DNA of 64,000 nucleotides from Helichrysum umbraculigerum (GCA_949592205.1 CATIUR010000005.1:86486777-86550776), one strand, 5' to 3'. Positions 11,301-22,951 are shown, counted from the first letter of the stretch. Translations and numbers: made by a program. The notes: generated by a model from the letters alone, not told the origin.

Positions 11301-11795
11301 CTAATTCTGACGAAGATTGAGTTGTGGCATTAAGGCAGTGAGACGGTCAACAGACTCTGCAAGTCGGCTAACCATTCCGAGTGCCTCCTCGTTTTCCCTC
11401 AGGCGTGTCTCACATTGAGTCAACCTTGATCGCAGGATAGTGATTTCGTTGTGATTGTCAGTCACTTGATTGTGAACGATCTCCATGGTCTCGATGGTTT
11501 CACCCACTCGATTTTCGAGAACGTTCATATTGTTGATAGTGTTTTCATGGTCTTCAGAGACCTGAGCAACTTGCCCTATTAGGGTGAGTGTCCAGTTTTC
11601 TCGGGTCTCTTGCAACTCGATGTCCATGTCACGTAGTTGTTGCTCGTGACGGTGTAGCCTAGCGGACAAATCCGTTAGTGTGAATTGATTGGGGTATGGG
11701 CCCGCTCGAGGCAACCTGGGGTTCCTCCTAGCTACCCTTGAACCTTGTGATTCATACGAATGGGAACGAGATGAGTTGGGTGGTGTGTTTGCCAT
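11301..11795 (-). CDS. Extra coiled-coil ORF between 5' LTR and gag (Tekay)
   Basis: 164 codons, in sense with gag and 300 bp upstream of it. The N-terminus is Ser/Arg/Pro-rich (MANTPPNSSRSHSYESQG). From about residue 45 the sequence is heptad-rich (LSARLHRHEQQLRDMDIELQ, then NNMNVLENRVGETIETMEI and LRSRLTQCETRLRENEEAL), which suggests a long coiled coil. There is no zinc knuckle, membrane segment or catalytic motif. I do not recognise the family. Extra ORFs at this position are known in several plant gypsy lineages. In element G the equivalent position (ATG at 25,121) keeps only a short remnant beginning MATTPT. Confidence 0.6.
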   Translation of the reverse strand: MANTPPNSSRSHSYESQGSRVARRNPRLPRAGPYPNQFTLTDLSARLHRHEQQLRDMDIELQETRENWTLTLIGQVAQVSEDHENTINNMNVLENRVGETIETMEIVHNQVTDNHNEITILRSRLTQCETRLRENEEALGMVSRLAESVDRLTALMPQLNLRQN

Positions 11796-12156
11796 TCTGA
11801 GACAGAGTGTTAGAAAGAATGAGGTCTATATTCATATAATATAATATAGCCTAAGATTGTAAGTGAGGTCTATTTATGTATATATACGTATATCACATAA
11901 TAACCTATTGAGTGTCTAGCACAGACATGTTTTTAAGTCCCGTTTCTCTCGAGGTCAGAGTCAACTAGTGTATCCTGTGCAGCCATAACTTCCTTCAGAT
12001 CTTACATCATCTTTGTTTAATTGTACATAGTTGATCAAGCTATGTTAAATTAAATTCGTATGCTGTAATCTCTAAACTGGTTATACCTAATAGAGAATAC
12101 TGCCTAACGGTCATAGTCTAGGTCCACTAAATGCAACCTAGTTCACTATAACCTTA
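11796..12156 (-). other. Tekay leader region
   Basis: Untranslated leader between PBS and the extra ORF. Its first 130 or so bases (about 12,030-12,156) are highly similar to the leader of element G at 24,810-24,960, including TTTAATTTAACATAGC and GATCAACTATGTACAATTAA. Confidence 0.75.
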
Positions 12157-12170
12157 GGCTCTGATACCAA
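12157..12170 (-). other. Primer-binding site, tRNA-iMet type (Tekay)
   Basis: On the minus strand TTGGTATCAGAGCC follows the 5' LTR end (TGTCACA) after 2 bases. TGGTATCAGAGC is complementary to the 3' end of initiator tRNA-Met. Confidence 0.93.
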
Positions 12171-13310
12171 TCTGTGACACCCCCAAATTTGATTGATTTG
12201 CGGAAGCTCGATTTGGGTGTCACTAATCAATATACAAAGCACATAAGATAATAACGAACGACCACTATATGCGTCGTTTTAAACTTGTATAAATAAAGTA
12301 AACGTTTACATCAAAAGAATGTTACATTAGCTCGGTTCCTGAAATTGAGAGATTACATGGCATAATTACTTTTACAAAATATAATAATGCAATCAAATCT
12401 CTAGTTGTATGTATGCTGACTCGAGCTAATAATCCCTGCTTGTGCAGCCAACCTACTGCTGGGTACCTGTGATAAATACTAAAATGGGTCAGCGAAAACG
12501 CTGGTGAGCTCACAGGTTTGTATGTCAATGTATAGTTGTCAGAACCGCAAGATTTTTATTGAATTTAAAATGCAGTTAAGCAAAATAAAAGTTATACAAT
12601 CCATGATCACATAGTCTGAGCTTAACTTGATTTGTCAGGCCCAATTAAGGAAACCTAACTTGAAATGCCTCCTACGAGTGTCTAATCCACACTCGTCTTC
12701 CCAAATGCTAATACATCCGTTTGACCGGTTAGTGCGTGCTAACCCGGATGAGGATTGTCAATCCCATATGATATCATATACTAACATTCACGCTAAAATA
12801 TTAGAGACTATGCTTATAGAGGACTTTAATTGATTAGCTTGAAACTCATGTAGTATTTGAAGTTTGGCACTTGCGTTCTACTTGTAAAACAAAACAGAGC
12901 AGTAATATCACACCCCTAGTTGTAAAATAGTGAAAATGGGGCCATGAAACTCACCTAAGCCTTGAGTGTTTATTGGAATAAACTTGAATTGATTAGCTGT
13001 GATGTGTTGTCCGAAGACTTGTAACCTGAAGGTGTCCATGACACGCAATGGTTATTAATTGATTAGGTATCTCGAAAGACTACCTTTGTAGTTGTTTGTC
13101 CAAATTACCCCGATTTGGTTGATTGCCTTGTCCAAATTACTAAGATTTGGTTGATTGATTTTAGTATTTGAAAACGTGTACGGCCCGTTGGTGACGGATT
13201 TGTCATAATAATCTCAACTATTATTATTTTGATTTCGTAGCGTTTTTACCTGAAAAATGTGTTTTGATTGTGCTTTAGAAGCCGTTACGGAATCTAAGTA
13301 CGGGGGTCCG

Positions 13311-13397
13311 GGGGCAGCGCCCCTGGTAGCGGGGTCCAAGGGGCGGCAGCCCCTGGCGGGGTCCAAGGGGCAGAGCCCCTGGCTGGGGTCGAGCTGC
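13311..13397. repeat. GC-rich minisatellite in Tekay 5' LTR
   Basis: Identical to the block at 5,086-5,172. Confidence 0.8.
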
Positions 13398-13529
13398 CAG
13401 GTCAGCTTGGAAAATTTTTATTTCTACTATATTGCTTTAAGGAAAAATGCATCTGGACTTGAAATTGGGTGAAATCGAGTGATAAAATTTAGGGTCTCGA
13501 CACTTAGTGAAAATCTGTGTTTTCTGGTT

Positions 13530-13835
13530 TGTGCGACGTAGCCTGCGACGTAGGGAGCGACGTTAGTGTTTGCGTCGCTTCTTGCGACGTAAGAGTTTTG
13601 CGACGAAAAGGGTTGCGTCGCCAAAGTCAACAGTGCTAAGTCAATAGCGACGTAAGGTGCTGCGTCGCTAATGCGACGTAGGTCCGGTTTGCGACGTTAA
13701 GGTTTGCGTCGCTATATGCGACATTCGCAAGTCAATGCGACGTAATAGGCTGCTTCGCTATATGCGACGTTGGGGATATAGTGCGACGTAAGTCGCTGCG
13801 TCGCATTTGCTCCAGGCCAAATGCGACGTACGGGG
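13530..13835. repeat. 22-bp dyad array, GCGAC-N12-GTCGC (Tekay 5' LTR)
   Basis: Second copy of the array at 5,305-5,610, with the same six spaced pairs. Confidence 0.85.
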
Positions 13836-14727
13836 TCTGATCGGAGTTTCAACCTTAAAAACGCGTTTTCCGGCCATCGATCGGCCTAACATTCTTACCC
13901 AACCCATTTTAGGACATTACAAGCTTAGAGGAACAATTATCAAGTTATAAAACTTAAAAACGAGAGTTTTCGAAGTTGTGTCGGAAACTTACAAATTGCC
14001 GAAATGAAATTCCGGAAAGGTAAGGTTGTAGATCGTGAAGCCGTGAGTCTTTTATCCTAAACGAGCTTGAAGATTCGAGGTGGTTTGATGCTAGTATTTT
14101 GTGGTTTAAGGTGTATGGTGAAAATGGTGGTGATAGAGAGAAAATAAGAGAGGAGAGAGAGAAAGAAAGTGAAAAGTGAAAGAAAAAGATGGTGGGAATG
14201 GGAGGTTAACTCCCATTTTCGCCCCGCGTTTCCGCTCCGTGTGGTGTTCGTTTTCCCCGTCGTTCAAACGTTAAATAATTATTTTATAGGTTTTAATATA
14301 CGTTTTAAAATACAAATGATTATTCAGTATTTTTGTTGAAGTATTTTACTAAACAGTTAATAATTATATTTTAAACGGTGATTTGTCTCATTTTGTTTGC
14401 GCAATTACATTTTATTCGCGTTTATATTAGTTGTGTGATAAAACTTGGATACGAAATATTATTGACATAATATTTTTAAATACGATAACGTTATTAATCA
14501 TTCCTTGTATTACTTAATAAAATTTGTTCACCAACGTCCGTATTTATTGAATCGAAATTCGTTCGATTTGAAACTCGTACGATTTAAACAAACCGCATCA
14601 TTGTGTAGATATATATTCAACAATATATATAATAATTGATACATTAATTAGCCTAACACAGAACTAATTACATGTATTAATACTTGTTTAGGCACTAAAT
14701 TCTAGTCCTAAATTGACGGTTGTCACA

Positions 14728-15954
14728 CTTTTGCTTCTTGTTGGTCAATGCTGATCTTGACCACCCCCATGGAGTTGGTAACTTGACGCATTGATGATAC
14801 GTTGAGGGTACTGCCTTCATATCATGCAACCAGGGTCTCTCTAGGATAATGTTATAGCTTGACAGACAATCCATAACACAAAACTTTTGAATGGAGTTCA
14901 CCCCTTCAATGTAGATCGGCAACTTGATATCACCAACTGTGTTCTTTGCTTCCCCACTGAATCCTACCAACACAGTGGATCTCGAGGTGATCTCTGACTC
15001 TGGAATACCCATTCTTTTCAAAGTTTCTAGATGGATGATGTTGACTGAGCTTCCTCCATCTATCAGGATCCTTCGCAAAAAATGATTGGCAACATAAAGA
15101 GTAATAACCAAACCATCATGATGAGGATCTTGAACGTCTTCTAAATCGTCCTCATCAAATGCTATTATCCTCTCGTCTTTCTTCATGGAAGTTCTTGTAG
15201 GTGTATATGGTTTATCTGACTTGGACTCTCTTGCGTGCCTCTTAGCTGCGGAATAAGAAGTACCACATATGTCAGAACCACCAGAAATAAAATTGATTAC
15301 CTTGGCATCTGAAGGTGGGGATCCTGCTCTTGTAAGGATCCTGCGATTATCCTGAGGCTCAGGATCCTGAACTCTGTCATGATCCTTCACGTGATCCTTC
15401 TTTTTTCCAAGCAGATCCTTCAAGTATCCTTTGTTGAGCAGATGACTGATCTCTTTCCGGAGAGCTATGCAATTTTCAGTTGTGTGGCCGAAATCCTCAT
15501 GGTAAGCACACCACTTAGATTTATCCTTCCATGCGTAAGGTTTATCATTCTTCTTTGGCCATCTTGCCTTGTCCCCTAGATCCTGCATGGCACACAATAT
15601 ATCTGTTGTATCCACAGAAAAATTATAATCAGTTATTTTAGGATATTCTTCGTCATCTTCATCAACGGCATTCACGCGACGATCCTCATTTCTGGAATAT
15701 GGTTTGTTCCTGTTTGATCTAAATGAGGATGAGTCTGATTTCCTGTTGGGTCTATCATATGCTGATTGAGTATCCACTCTCTTCTGTATCATCGCGTCTT
15801 CTTCCAATCTAATGAACCTCAAAGCTCTATTTCTAACTTCATCAAGGTTCCTGCAAGGATTCATAACAAGATCCTCGTAAAATGGGGAATCTCTTTTGAT
15901 CCCCATCTTGAAGGCTTGTACAGCAGTAGGCATATCCAAATTAGGTATGTTCAA
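14728..15954 (-). pseudogene. Gag C-terminus and protease of Tat element A
   Basis: This continues the Gag frame after a nonsense codon at 15,985-15,987. Motifs are LNIPNLDMPTAVQAFKMG, a Tat-type knuckle (CAYHEDFGHTTENC), then aspartic protease with LIDGGSSVNII (D-G-G-S-S). The last 11 residues come from the Tekay LTR, because that element is inserted at 14,727/14,728. The protease would process Gag-Pol. Confidence 0.88.
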
Positions 15955-15984
15955 GGATTCTCTCCCGAACCTCCCTACAAAATC

Positions 15985-17013
15985 TCAAAGAGACTCATTA
16001 GTTTTTTGAACAATTCTATACAAATCAGTAGTTAGTTTTTCAAATGTTCTACTGCAAGAGAATTGATTATTAAATAAATTAACTAAATGAGCAAATGAAG
16101 TAATAGAGTAAGGAGGAACATTCAATAGCCATTTTAGTGCGGATCTTGTGAGAGTGGAGCCAAAGCCCTTGCATAAGCATGCTTCTTTAAGATCAGAAAG
16201 AATTGGGATGATTTCCATCCTCTCCCTGTATTGTGCAATGTACTCCTCAGGATTCGTTGTCCCATCATACAACTTCATATTGGGTGTTTGGAATCTCTTC
16301 GGGATCTCAGCATCACAAATAGGTGGTGCAAATCTTGAGTTCCTATGCGCTATTGGAGCAACTTCTGGAATTGGTTGTATAACTCCGGGGACGCTTGATA
16401 TCATATCCTTCAACTTCTGTATTTCTCTTACCATTACAGGGCTAACTCCAGGATCCTGAAAATTGTTAGTCCCAACAGTATTATTAGAAGTAAAATTATT
16501 GAACATGTTACTACCGTCAGGAGTCCTGTATGAGGATCCTGGATTAGATTGTTGACCCCTTGACGTAGAAACTCCTGTAGCATAAATTGGATCTGGGATC
16601 CTAGCGCTCCCTTGCATGGATACAAAGTCTCCTTGATGCTCCATGGATGGAGGAGTGCCAAAATCAAGGATCCTGCTTCGGATAGGAGTAGTAACTTGAG
16701 AAGCTGGAACATTGTTCCTAGTCCTCATATCCTCCACATCCTTTCTCAGGATTTCGTTGCTTCTCTCCACTCGTTGAAGCTGCTCCTTAACCTGCGTAAA
16801 CATAGACACGATATCCCGGTTAGCAATCATAACAGGGTCTGGATCCGAAAAGAATCCAGCCCCCAAGGAAGTGGATCCAGCCGAAGATAGCCTCTGATAG
16901 ACATTTTGTGGCTGTTGTTAGGATGATGTGAGAGGTGGAGCAGGTGGAAGAGTGGTTCTAGCAGATGATGATGATGGCACGGTGGATGATGTAGATCGTC
17001 CTTGGCTCGACAT
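15985..17013 (-). pseudogene. Gag N-terminal half of Tat element A
   Basis: Starts at MSSQGRS (ATG at 17,013) by comparison with copy B. An in-frame stop at 16,918-16,920 interrupts the Ser/Pro-rich N-terminus (after PPLTSS). A second stop at 15,985-15,987 replaces an Arg codon present in B (ESLRDFVGRF) by a CGA-to-TGA transition. In between are a helical stretch (VKEQLQRVERSNEILRKD) and the capsid-like region (EYIAQYRERMEIIP, LKWLLNVPPYSI). Confidence 0.88.
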
Positions 17014-17090
17014 TTTTGACAAAAATCTTTGGAAAAGATGACTCAACAAGGATCTTAACAAAAGTTTGATTAAGCAAAACACCAATTCCC

Positions 17091-17106
17091 CCACGGTGGG
17101 CGCCAA
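17091..17106 (-). other. Primer-binding site of Tat element A
   Basis: On the minus strand TGGCGCCCACCGTGGGG follows the LTR end (AAAACA) closely. TGGCGCC-type sites are usual in Tat/Athila elements. The exact tRNA is not determined here. Confidence 0.75.
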
Positions 17107-17108
17107 AT

Positions 17109-18205
17109 TGTTTTGGTAAAAAATTACTAAAAGCAATTAAGTGATCAAAATTAGTTTGTGAGGTCAGGTGTATAAATTACTCTCAAGGTAATTACGTAGA
17201 AACACGATTACCTCTATTAGTAAGTAAACGTTTTGTGTCAAAAGGATGAATTGAATCCGTGGATCCTTGTTGAATAGACAATTTAATATCAAAACTTAAG
17301 AGCAGATTATGGACAATTACAATTTAACGATAAAAATGTAAGTAAAGTGTGATTAAAGCAAAGTAAATGATAAATAAACAAAATCGACACGATGACGTAC
17401 GAGGAAAGCCCTTGATCAAGGTTGATCGCCGGCACAAAACCTCGGGAAGGATCAAACGATCATTGCCTTTGTAGATCTTATTAAAATAAAAGTAATGAAT
17501 TACAAAGTAAGAGCACAAGGATGATCGGCTAAGTGAATGTGTGTGAATCTAGCTAAGTGTTGATGAAATGATTGTAAAATAAAGAAATAGCAGAGTGTTT
17601 ATGTGATTTGCAGGTGTGAGTAGTGATAAAACGTTAACCTAATCGATCACCCAAGCCTCGTTTAAATGCTAAGAGCGTATAACAATAATTCTGAAATATC
17701 AGGGATCCTCCGAGGAATAATAAAGACCACCAACGTCTCTTTTGACTCTATTCCGCACGTGCATGAGACTTCGTCTTCTCCAAATCGTATCAAAGCCTTG
17801 CCACATAATCCGGAGCATATCTCATTAACGCGTTCCATGTATGACCTGGTCAATACTCAAAGAAAATAAACACGTTAATCAGCGCATGATCCTGAACTAA
17901 TATGGGTTCAGGATCCTGAGCTATGTGTACTCCAGAATATACTTAGGATCCTCACTTAAGGATCCTCCACGTTTAGTATCCTGCACGATAATGTTAGAAA
18001 AATATATCCTGACTAGGATCCTGCAAGACAAATAACAAGAATATATCCAGGATCCTTAACTATATCAATGATCCTTAAAACAGACTTACAAGCCATCGTT
18101 ATCCTCATATACGAATATAAAATACAAATGACTTTCATACCTGGGAGACGTGCATATGATGCTAGTTAGGATCCTGCAAAGGTTAGTGAAAATCTACCCA
18201 CAACA
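17109..18205 (-). repeat. 5' LTR of Tat element A
   Basis: 1,097 bp, on the minus strand running from TGTTGTGGGTAG to AAAACA. Homologous LTRs are at 34,398-35,495 (copy C, plus) and 38,530-39,628 (copy B, minus). It carries at least seven GGATCCT words between about 17,700 and 18,175. A TTTAAA box sits near 17,661, at the site where C and B have TATTTAAA. Confidence 0.9.
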
Positions 18206-18799
18206 ATTAGGATATAGGAAATCGGTGAGAGTAATGTGGAACCCTAATTAATGTAACGGAAAAACCGTAAAACGCCCTATTACTCGGTATAGTGCTGGAA
18301 ACACCAATTGGTGGAGTACAAACGTATGGAAGCCGCGGAACGGTCGTAGGTACAATACTTTGCAATAATTATGTTTCTATCCTCTCCGGATTAGTCATCA
18401 CATCTAGTAGCCTTACCCTTGACTATTCATTTAAAACACATAACGAAATCATAGTAAACCCTCGCTTATCCTCTGTTGACTGAGACTCCGTATAAACCCC
18501 TTTTAGTTTATTTACTTTATTTAAATTAGTATTTACTTATAAAAACCAAACCTATCCAAAAGCTTTTAAAAACCCTAGCTAGATTTCCAAAGATAATAAA
18601 ACTTTCTACACTCCCATGCCCGTTGTAGTTTGAAGAACGACACCTGAGTCATACATACCGCTTACTGCCCTTTTAGGTCTGTTAGTAGTATACAGCTTAG
18701 GATCCACCTGCTCTATAAATTTAAACCCTGTCCGCGCGTCCTGGTTGGTCGGTTCAACGACCAGATTAAAACCCGTCCGACACCTGGGAAGCACGACAG
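18206..18799. other. Unclassified 594-bp segment between Tat copies A and C
   Basis: It does not match any other part of the window by eye and has no convincing ORF. It ends where the Tat C homology begins in RT (GTGACCAAGAGAGG, about 18,798). The ORFs at 18,292-18,483 and 18,606-18,839 look like chance. It may be the remains of another retroelement or the scar of the deletion that removed the 5' half of C. Confidence 0.5.
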
Positions 18800-19925
18800 T
18801 GACCAAGAGAGGGATAGAAGCTAGCCCAGAACAGATCAAAGCTATTCTTAATCTAAAGTCTCCATCAAGTCCAAAGGATATACAAAGGTTAACGGGAAGG
18901 ATAGCGGCTTTGAACCGTTTATTTCAAGATCCTCGGACAGATGCAAAGAATTTTATGATATCCTAAAGAAGAACAAAAAGTTCGAGTGGGGAGAGAAGCA
19001 TGAAGCTGCATTTCAAGAGTTGAAGAATTACTTGTCGTCAGCTCCTTTATTGATGAAGACTGAGAATGGTGAGCCACTGTTTCTCTATTTATCAGTGTCC
19101 CGAAACGCTGTAAGTGGAGTGCCCGTGAAGGATCATGAAGGGCAACAATATCTTATTTACTATGTAAGTAAAAGCCTATTAGATGCTGAAACCAGGTATT
19201 CTCATCTCGAAAAACTTATACTTGCATTAGTCATGGCATCTACTAAACTTAGGCATTATTTTGAGACACACCCCATACATGTAAGAACTAATTATCCTAT
19301 TAAAAACGTTTTGAGAAAACCAGAAATGTCAGGATGTTTAGCTAAATGGTCTATAAAATCAAGTGCTTATAATCTGATTTATGAACCTAGGAACGCAATT
19401 AAATCTCAAGCTTTAGCGGATTTTATTGCTGAATTTACTAGTGATCTTCAAAATGAAGTAGATTTAGAAGTACGAGAACTAAATCAAATAAGTGAAAGAT
19501 GGACATTATATACTGATGGTGCTTCTAATGTAAAAGGAACCGGATTAGGAATTGTATTAAAATCACCTCAAGGTGATATCATGCCTCAAGCCATAAGATG
19601 TGAATTTCAATCTACAAATAATGAGGCAGAATATGAAGCATTAATTGCGGGATTACAATTAGCTAAGGATATTGGAATAAAATACTTGAATGTGTATGTT
19701 GACTCATTGTTAATTGCTAATCATTATAATGGATCTTATACTGTAAAAGTAGATAGATTAGCTGCGTATTTGGAAATCGTTAAGGATCATGCAGGTAGCT
19801 TCGAGATCTTCGACATTCAACAGGTACCACGAGAAGATAATACTGAAGCGGATACTTTGGCTAACCTAGGATCAAGTTTAAGGATCCCACCGGATGTCAA
19901 AATACCAATTATACGTATTGTAGCG
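18800..19925 (+). pseudogene. RT C-terminus, connection and RNase H of Tat C
   Basis: The frame 18,787-18,966 holds VTKRGIEASPEQIKAI and continues, after a one-base deletion near 18,920 relative to copy A, in the frame from 19,020. The second frame has the RT-connection (FLYLSVSRNAVS, YYVSKSLLDAETRYSHLEK) and an archaeal-type RNase H (LYTDGASNVKGTG, NNEAEYEALIAGL, VYVDSLLIA, VPREDNTEAD). This second RNase H is the mark of the Tat lineage. Element G cuts the frame at 19,925 and it resumes at 30,827. Confidence 0.9.
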
Positions 19926-20835
19926 TGTGACACCCGACGACTTAGGGTTACTGATTAACCTGCTAGAAACCCTAATTACGTGTGTTTAATTTAGTATTAG
20001 GCTAAATACTTGTAATTACTTGTAACTATTTGTATATTTATGTGAATATACACCCCCGTAATTGATTTATATTACGCTTACGCAATTTGGTGAAATTGTG
20101 CAAAATAACCGGACGAAGTCCGCCTAATTATACGACGTTGGTGAAAACATTTTTATAAATAACTTTAATCTATTCTTAGAAGTTATTTATCACTTATTAT
20201 TATTTTGTCAAAATAATACATGAAAAACCTAGACGTTTTGGTTAAAACGTCTCAAACACAACAGAAACGCGCGGAACGCGCCCGACAATCGAACGAAAAC
20301 CAAAATATATTTTAAGAATTTAAAATATATCATTTAGAGTAAAACTTTCATTTAAAATATCTTATTTGATTTTAATAATGAAAAACGTCTAATAAAAACG
20401 TTACGCGATTATACCTCCGTAAAACGTGCATGCAAACCGAGGCCAACGAATTAACGGAACATTTTTATAAATGTTTTTAAGTATTTTAATAAACGTCTCA
20501 ATCAAAAATATCGAAATTTAAGTCGTCACTTAACGCGCATAAAACGTTTAACGTATAAATAAACGTTTAAACAATCGGGTAAACGAACGAAAAACGCAAC
20601 GATTTAAGCTAGAAATGAAAAATGACCAAAATACCCTTGTGGGGCCACCATGGGGGCCGGCCCATGTGCCACCTCCAAGTTCACCCACTTAATTTTCATG
20701 CAAAAACCAATGATGACCATATTCCTTACACCTCCACTAGATGGGCATGCATTTCTCCCTTTACTTCCAACACTCAAACTCTTTTCTCTCTATCAATCTT
20801 CCTCCTTTTCTCTCAAAATTCTGGAGATAAACCAG

Positions 20836-22024
20836 TAGGGGTGTTCAAAAATATCCGTATCCGAACCCGTTACCCGAAAATCCGAAAACCCGATCCGAAT
20901 TTATCCGAAAAACCGGATATCCGAAAATTCGGATACCCGAATTTCGGATATCCGATTTTTCGGGTTCGGATTCGGATACCGATTTCCAGAAAATTCGGAT
21001 ATTTCGGATACCTGAAATCCGAAAGTTGAATTTATGTTTTTAATATTTTATTTTTAAATGAATATATAACTAGATTTGAGGGATCATTTTCAACCCTAAT
21101 CATCACTTTCCTCTCCCCGTCCCCCGTATCTTATTTTCATCCACCTACAACTCAAGATTCAAGAACACCCAAATCCGAAATATTGTTTGAAACAACAATA
21201 AATTAGTAAATCATTTGCAAGTTTCTTCCTCTATTCGTCCTAATTGAGCTCGAACCCTTTTCCTAACTTCTAATTTCTTCTTCTTGATTTCCTCTTTTTC
21301 CGCTTTAAAAGTCCATAGTGCAGATCTCGACATCTCCTCATCTTCCTTCGTCATCAATCCATTAAAACTTAAACTACCAGAAATCTGTCCAGCTTGCATC
21401 AACGTTTGCAATTGATCACTCGATTGCAACCTCTGTGTCACCGCCGCCGGTGGTGTTGCTGACTTGCTGTGTATGTATATGTTTATATATAGATATATAG
21501 AGAGGTGTATGTATAGATTGTATATATATACAAGAATCTTTACAAGATTATGGCATGTGGGTGCCTTTTGATTTGTGCTTTTGGGTTGTGTTGTTGGTTT
21601 TAACCTGCTTCCCAAACATAGCACAACAAACAGAAACTTTATTATAATTTATATGGTTTTGGTTTTGATCTTTGTTGCTTTGTTTTCTCCCTTTTCATCT
21701 GTAGTGCCTCCATCTTTAATCTGTATGTAAATTTTTTTTTTTGTAATAGTATGTGGTTTGTGAGAGAAATTTGAGATGGCGATTAAAATTATTTATTATA
21801 ATTTTATAAGTGGGTTTTCCAGATTGATGTTGAAGTGTTGAATATGTACATAATTTCGGATAATCGGATATCCGAGTTCGAATATCCGAATTTTCGGATA
21901 TCCGAAATTCGGATATCCGAAATTTCGGATTCGGATTTCGGATAGCAAAATCAGGTATCCGAAATTTCGGATATCCGAAATTCGGATATCCGAAAATCGG
22001 ATTATCCGACTTTGAACAGGCCTA
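20836..22024. mobile_element. Non-autonomous hAT transposon carrying a host gene fragment
   Basis: 1,189 bp flanked by a perfect 8-bp duplication TAAACCAG (20,828-20,835 and 22,025-22,032). The 3' LTR of G has the empty site. Terminal inverted repeats are TAGGGGTGTTCAAA and, read inward from the other end, TAGGCCTGTTCAAA. Both ends (about 20,848-21,030 and 21,855-22,015) are packed with TCGGATATCCGA-like subterminal words. There is no transposase ORF. An 8-bp duplication with TAGGG termini is diagnostic of the hAT superfamily. Confidence 0.93.
21211..21470 (-). pseudogene. Captured fragment of a RAB6-interacting-golgin/DUF662-like gene
   Basis: About 85 open codons on the minus strand within the hAT. 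Key residues are SGSLSFNGLMTKEDEEMSRS, then ALWTFKAEKEEIKKKKLEVR and VRAQLGRIEEET. From memory this matches the N-terminal part of the plant DUF662 (RAB6-interacting golgin) family, where KEDEEMSRSAL and KLEVR..V.AQLGR.EEET are conserved. The fragment ends in a stop after EEETCK, before the rest of the family's coiled coil. Upstream of residue SKSATPP the frame looks like intron or UTR (IYLYINIYIH), with a possible acceptor CACAG. It is a truncated capture, not a functional gene. Confidence 0.72.
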
Positions 22025-22951
22025 TAAACCAGGACCTAAATCACCTCCCAACCACCATCAAACACCATTAGACATCATCATTTTAAAGGCTTAAGCAAAA
22101 GGAAGGAAGCACAAGTTCATCACCATCTTCTTCTTCTTCTTCTTCATTTTCACCATCTTCTTTGTAAGGATTAACCCTTTATATCTCTAAAATTTTACTT
22201 TCATTATGTATATTTACATGTTATAATGTTCATCTATCACTAATATGTCCAAAACTTTTGTTAAAATACGTTTTTACAACTTAATCAAGAACATGCACAA
22301 ATCTGCCCAGAAAAGTCAGATTCAAAGAAATATTCGTATAAAATCGAAAACTGAGAATTAGAAGATGCATTTTTTTTTGAAATTTGCGTATCGAAAAGAT
22401 CTACAACTTTCATGTTTTACACTTTTACCAGAAACCAACCCAGTTTTACGAATAACCTGATCTTTGAGACTGCCTGAGTAAAAGTCGTAATATGTGTTCG
22501 GAACTTTCTCGGAATTAATTAAATATGTTAACGGACATATTGGAAGCTGAAAATTTGATATGTTAGTCTAGACTCATAGTAGATCAGTTGGTAAAAATTT
22601 GGAAGTTTGATTTGGACTAGAGATAGGTGAAATCAGTTGGCGTAATAACCCGACAAAAACCGAAACATGGAATCTTGAAGTTGTAAAGTACATTTTAAAA
22701 ACCGACACCTCGGGATGATCCCGACATGAGCCGACAATTTTTATGAGCTTTATTAACTGAGATATGGGTTGGGAAAAAGTTTCGGGTCAAACCGAGTAGG
22801 TTTGACTAAGTCAACAAAAACGGCTCGGTAGCTAAAAACGACAAAACTTACTATTTTTGGAAAGTGGTAACAAAAATGTGTTAGGATGGCTTAATTATTG
22901 TCCTTGACCAGAAACGAGACTTGAAAAGTTTCCCAAATTAGAAACCGACAT

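Larger units (their letters stand above)
3948..14727 (-). mobile_element. Tekay/Del chromovirus (Ty3/gypsy), full-length and young
   Basis: A complete LTR retrotransposon with two 2,555-bp LTRs (TGTGACA...TGTCACA), an iMet-type PBS, extra ORF, gag-PR-RT, RNase H-integrase-chromodomain and PPT. It is inserted into Tat element A. The flanks are CCTTT (3,943-3,947) and CTTTT (14,728-14,732). The uninterrupted Tat copy B reads CCTTTGCTTC at the same place, so this is a 5-bp duplication with one later substitution. By eye the LTRs differ at only about six positions (near 4,037, 4,053, 4,094, 4,302, 4,385 and 4,735), so the insertion is recent. One frameshift near 8,440 breaks pol. Confidence 0.95.
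12173..14727 (-). repeat. 5' LTR of the Tekay element
   Basis: Same length as the 3' LTR and almost identical. It should carry the promoter that drives minus-strand transcription. I see no consensus TATAAATA box; only weak AT-rich candidates lie downstream of the dyad array. Confidence 0.95.

Noticed and set aside
12157..12170. tRNA gene fragment
   Set aside because: Only the short complement of a tRNA 3' end is present, next to an LTR; it is a primer-binding site.
18606..18839. ORF at the left edge of Tat C as a gene
   Set aside because: It crosses the junction between unclassified sequence and antisense RT; no coding features.
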